DNA from: Pseudomonas sp. TH15
GTDB taxonomy: Bacteria > Pseudomonadota > Gammaproteobacteria > Pseudomonadales > Pseudomonadaceae
Length of the DNA: 64,000 nt
Assembly (NCBI RefSeq): GCF_016651105.1
Contig: NZ_JAEKEL010000002.1
Location: 640,501 to 704,500, forward strand
Direction of reading: 5' to 3'
Notes under the pieces: generated by a model
Told to the model about the DNA's origin: nothing
The model's database searches: none
What the model saw: only the letters and a program-made list of their open reading frames with translations
Made by a program: the position numbers and the translations under genes
Shown here: piece after piece, positions 57,328-64,000 of the stretch
Layout: every line of letters begins with the position of its first letter
How positions within the stretch are numbered: position 1 is the stretch's first letter

Positions 57328-57786
57328 ATGACCGTCCAACCCAACTCCCACCGTCTGCGCCAAGGCCGGTTCTCCGAACCTGGCCGCGCCTACTTCATCA
57401 CCTCAGTCATTCACGACCGCCAACCCGTTTTTGCAGACTGGCAAACAGGCCGACTTCTGGTGACAGAGCTTCGCAAGGCGCATGACCAAGGCTGCGTAGA
57501 GTCCATCGCATGGGTGGTGATGCCTGATCATTTCCATTGGTTGATGCAGTTGCAAAGCGGCACGCTTGCCGAGGTCATTGGTGCAATAAAAGCGCGCTGC
57601 ACTCTGGCCGTTAATCATAAGACCGGACACGAAGGGCCGTTGTGGCAGAGCGGCTTTCACGACCGTGCGATTCGTGATGATGAAGATCTGCTCCCTTTCG
57701 CCCGGTATATCGTGGCCAACCCATTACGGGCTGGTCTGGTTGAAAACATCGGCGACTACCCGCTCTGGGATGCCTGCTGGCTCTAA
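57328..57786 (+). CDS. REP-associated tyrosine transposase (RAYT)
   Basis: This 152-residue protein of the IS200/IS605-related Y1 family has the HUH metal motif (VVMPDHFHWLMQL near residue 66) and the C-terminal block FARYIVANPLRAGLVENIGDYPLW with the catalytic Tyr. Such single-copy domesticated transposases process REP hairpins. REPINs lie on both sides (57095-57226, 57812-57944) and belong to the same class as many in this window. AAGGAAG precedes the ATG. Confidence 0.92.
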   Translation: MTVQPNSHRLRQGRFSEPGRAYFITSVIHDRQPVFADWQTGRLLVTELRKAHDQGCVESIAWVVMPDHFHWLMQLQSGTLAEVIGAIKARCTLAVNHKTGHEGPLWQSGFHDRAIRDDEDLLPFARYIVANPLRAGLVENIGDYPLWDACWL

Positions 57787-57811
57787 CCCCGATTTCAATG
57801 GTTTAGATAAC

Positions 57812-57944
57812 CTGTGGCGAGGGAGCTTGCTCCCGCTCGACTGCGCAGCAGTCGCAAATCCAGTCAACGCGGTATATCTGACACACCGCACTGCATGGTT
57901 TTGGGGCCGCTTCGCAGCCCAACGGGGATAAATCCCTCGCCACA
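57812..57944. repeat. REPIN right of the RAYT gene
   Basis: TGTGGCGAGGGAGCTTGCTC and an inverted GGGGATAAATCCCTCGCCACA arm. Together with the left REPIN it brackets the transposase. Confidence 0.88.
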
Positions 57945-58078
57945 AAATCTCCGAAGCTCAAAGCCATCTGCTCTGCTTCCAGATTTATTCAGTACTTCCC
58001 CAGCCCCAACCCTTCACAATTTTTTCACCATCGCCAACCACCGTCTAAGCTTCAGACAAGTCCGATCAATCTGCGTGA

Positions 58079-61000
58079 ATGGATCAGTCGACTATGGGCG
58101 CGTTATGGCAAAGCGATTCGAGCAAGACCGAAGTTCCAACTGAACGTGTGGATGACGCGCCGCCACCTGAAAAACCCCGCCGTTCCAAGCATGGCTGGAA
58201 GGCGTTCTGGTTGCTGCTGCTGATTATCCTGATCGTGCTGGGCCTGGCTGCCGCCAAGGAAATGCGCACCTCGAAGTTTCAGGCCCGGGAAGTCAGCAAA
58301 TTTGCCGCGTCCCTGAGTTACGAACTGCAACCCGGGCCCAGCGACGCCATTCGCTACCCCGGCGCCGGCCCGTTCGATTTGCGGCTGGGCTACAGCTCGA
58401 TGGGGGATTTCCTGCCGCGGCTGATCAAGCGTAACTATGTGATTGCCTCGCAAACCCGCTTTTCCCCGGCGCTGCTGAAGTACAGCGACCACGGCTTGTT
58501 CGTACCGTATTCGGAGAAAATCCAGGCCGGGCTGTCGATCACCGATTGCCGCGCCGCTCCGCTGTACCAGTTCAACTATCCGCAACAGCTCTATTCCAGC
58601 TTCGAATCGATCCCGCCGGTGGTGGTCAACAGTTTGCTGTTCATCGAAAACCGCTTCCTGCTCGACCCCCAGCAGCCCCTGGCCAACCCGGCGGTGGACT
58701 GGCCACGGTTTGGCATGGCCGCGTGGTCCCAAGTGGCCAAGCTGATGCACTTGCCGGGGCAGTCGGCGGGCGGCAGTACCCTGGCGACACAGCTTGAGAA
58801 ATACCGCCACTCACCCGACGGCTTGACCGTGTCGGGAGCGGAGAAGATCCGGCAGATGATTTCCGCCAGCGTGCGCGCCTATCAGCCCGGCCCGCAAACG
58901 CTGGAGGTGCGGCAAAATGTGGTGCGCGACTACCTCAACAGCGTGCCGCTATCGGCCGTCCCCGGCCACGGCGAAGTGCATGGCATGGCCGAGGGCTTGC
59001 GTGTCTGGTACGGCGCCGATTTCAGCAAGGCCAATGAAAGTCTGGCCAGCACCGCCACGGATCCAAAAACCATGGCAGCAAAAGGCCTGGCACTGCGTGA
59101 AATGCTCTCGCTCATGATCGCCCAGCGCCGCCCTTCCCATTACCTGACCAAGGGCCACGAAGAACTGGCCGACCTCACCGACAGCCACATTCGCCTGCTC
59201 GCCCAGAACAACGTCATCGATGCACCGCTCGCCGCCGCCGCGCTGGCCAGTCAGGTGACCTACCGCGACTGGCAGACCCAACCGACCATCCAGCCGATCG
59301 AAACCAACAAAGGCATCAGCACCGCCCGCAGTCGTTTGGCCTCGATGCTTAACCGTCCGCTGTATGACCTCGACCGCCTCGATCTGTCGGCCACCACCAC
59401 CTTGCAGAGCGACTTGCAGGCTCAGGCCACCGAGTACCTCAAACATCTGGCCGACCCGGTCTTTGCCGGGCAGATCGGCCTGATCGGCGAGCGCCTGTTG
59501 ACGCCGACCAGTACCACTCAGGTGCGCTACAGCTTCACCCTGTTCGAACTGACCCCGGACGGTTCGCGCGTGCGGGTACAGACCGACAGTACCGACCAAC
59601 CCTTCGACATCAACGAAGGCAGCAAACTGGAACTGGGCTCCACCGCCAAGATGCGCGTGCTGACCACGTACTTGCAGATCATTTCCGAGCTGCACGATAA
59701 ATACCTCGACAAGACCGTTGCCGAGCTGAAGAAAACTCCGGTTCCCGAGCAGGATCGTATTAGCCGTTGGGCCGTCGATTACCTGATCCAGAACTCCGAC
59801 CGCAGCCTGCCGAAAATGCTTGGCGCAGCGCTGGACCGTAAATACTCGGCCAGCCCCGGCGAGGCGTTTTTCACCGGTGGCGGCCTGCACGTGTTCCATA
59901 ACTTCCGCAATGAAGACAACGGCCGTATGCCAAGCCTGCGCGACGCCATACGTGAGTCGATCAACCTGCCGTTCATTCGGCTGATGCGCGACCTGGTGCG
60001 CTACAGCACCTATTCCGGACCCAACAGCAGCGCCGAATTGCTCGGCGATGACAGAGACCCGCGCCGTCAGGAATACCTGGCCCAGTTCGCCGACCGCGAA
60101 GGCACCTCGTTCCTATTGCGGTTCTGGAAGAAGTATCAGAACAAAGACACCGAAGCCCGACTCGATACCTTCCTCGACGGCATGCACCCCACCGCCATGC
60201 GCCTGGCCGCCGTGCACCGTTACTTGCTGCCGCAAGCCAGTCAGGAAAGCTTCAACCTGTTTGTGCGCTCACACCTCAAAGGCGTGAAAAGCACCGACAA
60301 GCTCAACGAAAAACTCACCGATGAGCGCCTCGACCGCCTCTATCAAAGCTACGGCCCCGGCGCCTACGACCTGCCGGACCAGGGCTTTATCGCCAAGGTC
60401 CACCCGCTGGACCTGTGGTTGATCGGCTACTTGCTGAACAACCCCGACGCCAAGTTCAGCCAGATCGTCAAAGCCAGTGAGTTTGAGCGCCAGGAGGTTT
60501 ACAGCTGGCTGTTCAAGAGCAAGCACAAGGGTGCCCGTGACAGTCGTATCCGCACCATGCTCGAGATCGAAGCGTTCCTCGACATTCACCAACGCTGGCA
60601 GAAAGTCGGCTACCCGTTCGATCACCTGGTCCCTTCGCTGGCCACGGCCATCGGCAGCTCCGGCGACCGGCCGGCCGCGTTGGCCGAACTGATCGGCACC
60701 ATCCTTAACGATGGCGTGCGGATGCCAACATTGCGCATCGACAGCCTGCACTTCGCAGCCAATACGCCGTATGAAACGCAGTTGATCAATGACCCGAACG
60801 TTGGCAAACGAGTGATGCCGTCCGAGGTGGCGACGGCCATGCGCGAAGCCTTGTCGCAGGTGGTAGACGCCGGTACCGCCAAACGGGTGGCCGGCAGTTT
60901 CAAACTGCCGAACGGCACACCGCTGGCCATGGGCGGCAAGACCGGCACCGGGGATAACCGCATCGAAGCCATTGGTGCTGGTGGGCGGATCCTCAGTTCG

Positions 61001-61219
61001 AAATCGATCAACCGCACCGCGACTTTCGTGTTCTACATCGGCGATCACCACTTCGGCACCTTGACCGCGTTCGTGCCGGGGCGCTCCGCTGAAACATTCA
61101 AATTCACTTCGGCGTTGCCGGTACAGGTGCTCAAAGGGATGGCGCCGATTCTGACGCCGTATTTGCAGCCGGATTCACATACCCAGTGCGAGGCGCCCGT
61201 CGTCGCCCAGCGCAACTGA
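58079..61219 (+). CDS. Bifunctional class A penicillin-binding protein (transglycosylase/transpeptidase)
   Basis: This 1046-residue membrane protein has a short basic cytoplasmic tail and one helix (about residues 42-60). A GT51 transglycosylase domain follows (catalytic Glu near 190 in LFIENRFLL; GGSTLATQLEKY). The C-terminal transpeptidase has SxxK as STAK near 521, SxN as SIN near 627 and KTGTG near 954. It polymerises and cross-links peptidoglycan. It is longer than PBP1a/1b because of insertions between the SxN and KTG motifs. An internal ATG at 58094 is an alternative start. Confidence 0.87.
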   Translation: MDQSTMGALWQSDSSKTEVPTERVDDAPPPEKPRRSKHGWKAFWLLLLIILIVLGLAAAKEMRTSKFQAREVSKFAASLSYELQPGPSDAIRYPGAGPFDLRLGYSSMGDFLPRLIKRNYVIASQTRFSPALLKYSDHGLFVPYSEKIQAGLSITDCRAAPLYQFNYPQQLYSSFESIPPVVVNSLLFIENRFLLDPQQPLANPAVDWPRFGMAAWSQVAKLMHLPGQSAGGSTLATQLEKYRHSPDGLTVSGAEKIRQMISASVRAYQPGPQTLEVRQNVVRDYLNSVPLSAVPGHGEVHGMAEGLRVWYGADFSKANESLASTATDPKTMAAKGLALREMLSLMIAQRRPSHYLTKGHEELADLTDSHIRLLAQNNVIDAPLAAAALASQVTYRDWQTQPTIQPIETNKGISTARSRLASMLNRPLYDLDRLDLSATTTLQSDLQAQATEYLKHLADPVFAGQIGLIGERLLTPTSTTQVRYSFTLFELTPDGSRVRVQTDSTDQPFDINEGSKLELGSTAKMRVLTTYLQIISELHDKYLDKTVAELKKTPVPEQDRISRWAVDYLIQNSDRSLPKMLGAALDRKYSASPGEAFFTGGGLHVFHNFRNEDNGRMPSLRDAIRESINLPFIRLMRDLVRYSTYSGPNSSAELLGDDRDPRRQEYLAQFADREGTSFLLRFWKKYQNKDTEARLDTFLDGMHPTAMRLAAVHRYLLPQASQESFNLFVRSHLKGVKSTDKLNEKLTDERLDRLYQSYGPGAYDLPDQGFIAKVHPLDLWLIGYLLNNPDAKFSQIVKASEFERQEVYSWLFKSKHKGARDSRIRTMLEIEAFLDIHQRWQKVGYPFDHLVPSLATAIGSSGDRPAALAELIGTILNDGVRMPTLRIDSLHFAANTPYETQLINDPNVGKRVMPSEVATAMREALSQVVDAGTAKRVAGSFKLPNGTPLAMGGKTGTGDNRIEAIGAGGRILSSKSINRTATFVFYIGDHHFGTLTAFVPGRSAETFKFTSALPVQVLKGMAPILTPYLQPDSHTQCEAPVVAQRN

Positions 61220-61302
61220 AACAGGCGGTAAAACCCGCAAACACCCCGATACACAAACGATAACTATGTATCGCATACACCGCTGAACAGCCGCGCACAC
61301 TG

Positions 61303-61330
61303 AAAATCCTTTCAACGCCAAAAGGATTTT
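61303..61330 (+). promoter_or_regulatory. Hairpin covering the ribosome-binding site of the toxin-like gene
   Basis: AAAATCCTTT and AAAGGATTTT pair perfectly (10 bp) around an 8-nt loop and end 4 nt before the ATG. The Shine-Dalgarno AAGGA lies in the 3' arm. Confidence 0.6.
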
Positions 61331-61334
61331 GCGC

Positions 61335-64000
61335 ATGTCTGACTCCCGTGCACGGGGCATTCACTTCGAGACCTTGAAAAAGGCCATCCCACCGGTACTC
61401 CTGAAGGCTTCGGCGAAACGCCGCGCCGAGCTGCGCGAGACCAGACCGGTGCTCCCGGGCTGGTTCACCAAGGCTTCGTCCGATCAACAACAAGCGCTAC
61501 AACACGCCACCGAAACCCTTCACAGGCGACAAAACGCACGGGACGCCTTGTTCGACAAGATCCAGAGCATCGAAACCTTTGCAAAAAATCTGCTGGAACC
61601 TGAGCTGCACAAACTCGACGCGAGTTTCGATGCCGACAACACCTGGTTGCGCCTGTACGCGCCGAAAAGCCTCGGTATTTTCGGGCTCAAGAGCGAAGCG
61701 CTGACGGTCAAGACCCTGTCACTGCTGCAAGCGGCCTTGCACAACTTTGAATACGACGAAACCCGGCCGGGCTTTTATGAGGAGAGTTCGTGTTTCATCA
61801 GCCGCCCGGATAACAACGGTCACTTCGAACCGATAGTCACCCAGGTGCAGGTCGACACTTTCGCCCGTCTATGTCGGCGCCTGAACATCGGCGAGCAATA
61901 CCAAAGCTATTTGAAGCACTTCCTGCGCCCACCGGATAATCGCCTGGTGGAAAACCTGTTGCGACAAATCAACAGCGCCTATCACAAGCAGTCGTTGCAG
62001 ACTGCAGCCTGTCTGGCGCTGGTGAAAAAGACATTCGGCAAGCCGACTACGATCTGCTGATGAAAGTCGTCAGCGGCGACAGCGTCATCATGGATGGCGA
62101 CAAACAACTGCGTTTGCGTGGCCTGAGCATCATGGGATTACGCCTGAGCGAGTGCATGTTGTTCATGCCGTGCGAGTTTCAGCGCTACAGCAACGGCGCG
62201 CTGTTTGCGTGGATTCCTGGCGACCCCGAACATCCGCTCAAACGCTACCCCAGCTACCAGGCGTTCCAACAGGTACTGACCCGCCAACTGACCGCCCGTG
62301 CCATTGGCAGCGATAAAGGCGTCGATGCAGGCAAACCGACCGCCTACCAAATGTTTTTCAGCCGCTTCGTTGCACAAAAAGATCGGCCTTACTACTTCCG
62401 ACGGTTCATCAAAACGGTCAATGACGGCCCATCGCAGTCGTTCGTGGAAAAATGGCGCCATCATGAATGGGTGCAACTGGGTGAGCGGCTGATTGCGCAC
62501 ATCGACATTCCACCGCCACGAGACGTGGGTGTACGCCAGGAACCGATAGAGGCGCCGAACTTCCACATCATTGACTGCAACCTTCCGGGCAAAGGGCTCT
62601 GGGAGAATTTCGAGCTGTGGCCGGTGTTGCACGAGGCAGCCCTCGATCGACTGCTCAGCGATGCCAGGGTCATCGCTGTGCCCAACGCCGATGAAGATGC
62701 CAAGGCACGTTCGGAGCGCTGGGCCAATTACCTCAATATCGGCTTTATCACTTTCGGGGCTTTGGCGCTGGTAGTACCGGGACTGGGCGAATTGATGCTG
62801 GTCATCACCGCCGGGCAATTGCTCGACGAAGTGCTCGAAGGCGCAGTGGAGCTGAGCGAAGGTGACCGACAGGCAGGCTGGGCCCACCTGACCGATGTGA
62901 TCGAAAACCTCGCTACCGCCGCGGCACTGGCGCCAGTCTTTCACTACACCGTGTCACCCTTTATCGAGAACCTGAAAGCCGTCCGGTTGCCCAATGGTGC
63001 GACGCGACTATGGAAACCAGACCTCAAGCCTTATCGCTTCACCGGCCCTTTCTCGCAGGATATCCCGCAAGACAGCCAGGTCTTGTATGAGCACAGGGGC
63101 AAAACCCTGTTACGCGTGGAGCAGCATCATTACGAGGTTGCGAAACACCCGGCGACGGGCGAACTCCGCGTCCGTCACCCGACCCGCACGAATGCGCTTG
63201 AATTGCCCGTTCGGCACAACGGCGCGGGGAGCTATGTCATTGAAGGCGAAACACCGCGAGACTGGGATAACGCTACGTTGATGCGCCGTATTGGCCATCC
63301 GATAGATCCCTTCACTGATCCGCAACGACTCGAACTGATCCGCAAGACCAGCGCCACCTCCCCCGACGTGTTGCGCCGCATGTACCGCGACAACGCCGGC
63401 GTGCCGCCCCTGCTGGCTGACACGTTGCAGCGCTTCACTCTCGAGCACGACGTCAGCGGCTTTGTAAATCAGGTCACGAGTAAAAACCCGTGGATGCAGG
63501 CGCTGGGCAAACGCGATACGGCCAGCCAGTTACAAGTCATCGAGGCGCAGGGGCTTTGGCCCGCCGATGTGTCGCTGCGACTCAAAGACAGCCGCGGCCA
63601 GACGCTTTGGCAATCGACTGCGGCGAAATCCGCTCAAGGCAAGAAACTGGTGGTTGAGTTGAGTGACCAGCAAATTGTTCAGGGGCAGGGTTTGTCCAGC
63701 ATCCTGCAAACACTGGAGGCCAACGGCACACCGATGCTCATCGACAACGAAGAGCAACTGCAAGCACGCATCGCCAGCAGCGCGAAATCCTTGCGCAACG
63801 AGCTGTTTAATCAGCGTTACGAAAATGATGAAACACCCGCCAGTCCAGCCAGACAACTGCTGAAACAGGCTCTGCCGAACTTGCCGGTGACGATCACCGA
63901 CACCTTGTTGGGCAACGCAACGCCGGGCGAACTCGACTTGATGAGCCAGCATCAACACCTGCCGTTGCGCCTGAAACAACTGGGCAATGAGCTGCAACTG
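61335..64000 (+). pseudogene. Dermonecrotic-toxin-like large protein (DUF6543 family), frame-interrupted and cut by window end
   Basis: The N-terminus (RARGIHFETLKKAIPPVLLKASAKRRAELRET) and later blocks (HTLWLRLYAPKSLG-like, TLSLLQAALHNFEYDETRPGFY, VDTFARLCRRLNIGEQYQSYL) match the large Pseudomonas toxins that carry a dermonecrotic-toxin-type domain. The frame breaks after about residue 230 at an A5 tract (62025-62029). With one A added it continues as KKDIRQADYDLLMKVVSGD and stays open to the window end, past a hydrophobic pair of helices near 62750-62830. At least 888 residues are visible. The ATG at 61335 has AAGGA upstream. Confidence 0.75.

Overview
The window is a stretch of chromosome from a Pseudomonas of the fluorescens lineage. 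I infer this from gene content and order (colR beside groESL-fxsA-hugZ, mrp/metG, rnf-nth, argG-motY-pyrC-rnt-prx-bfd-bfrB-grxD, argF, glpFKRD, aatJQMP-aauSR), from the high GC, and from many Pseudomonas-type REP/REPIN palindromes between genes. No rRNA, tRNA, CRISPR array or prophage is visible.

Layout. 0-9 kb: start of ColR, an LTA-synthase-like envelope transferase with a ColR-type box upstream, a PAP2 phosphatase, groESL, fxsA, a HugZ-like protein, an SDR and the Fe-S carrier Mrp. 9-16.3 kb: metG, an unusual rnf operon (A, B, D, G, E; no C) running into nth, and a small PA3496-like protein. 16.3-18.2 kb: an A+T-richer island with an orphan LuxR-type response regulator and a frame-broken membrane gene. 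18-30.7 kb: argG, motY, pyrC-rnt, peroxiredoxin, bfd, bfrB, grxD, a molybdopterin oxidoreductase, argF with an overlapping ABC ATPase, and a PhzF-family gene. 30.8-36.8 kb: a frame-broken YbaK-type deacylase and the glycerol regulon. 37-44.4 kb: the acidic amino acid transporter with its sigma-54/AauRS control, then a GlpM-like protein. 44.4-52 kb: FrnE-like DsbA protein, alpha/beta hydrolase, metR, GNAT, LysE exporter, Nudix, a LuxR regulator and a GltB-like FMN protein. 52-57 kb: a decayed O-antigen glucosylation cassette (GT39 fragment, gtrA, broken gtrC-like gene), a triplicated REPIN/18-bp satellite/terminator array and an amino acid permease. 57-64 kb: a REP-associated tyrosine transposase between two REPINs, a large class A PBP, and the start of a dermonecrotic-toxin-like gene cut by the window end.

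How the parts work together. glpF/K/R/D is a complete glycerol pathway: uptake, phosphorylation, repression and oxidation of glycerol-3-phosphate, with GlpR-like half-sites before glpF and glpD. aatJQMP-aauSR is a complete uptake and sensing unit: two AauR-type inverted repeats and a -24/-12 promoter precede aatJ. bfd and bfrB form an iron storage/release pair with a Fur-like box before bfd.

Most notable: (1) the rnf operon lacks RnfC, and RnfA/RnfE lack three of the four cysteines that normally hold the membrane [2Fe-2S] cluster; (2) five frame breaks, each repaired by adding one base to a homopolymer, which looks more like a sequencing/assembly signature than biology, although one coincides with a perfect U UUU UUA slippery heptamer; (3) the toxin-like gene has its ribosome-binding site inside a perfect 10-bp hairpin; (4) a triplicated module of permease-gene tail, terminator, REPIN and 18-bp repeats.
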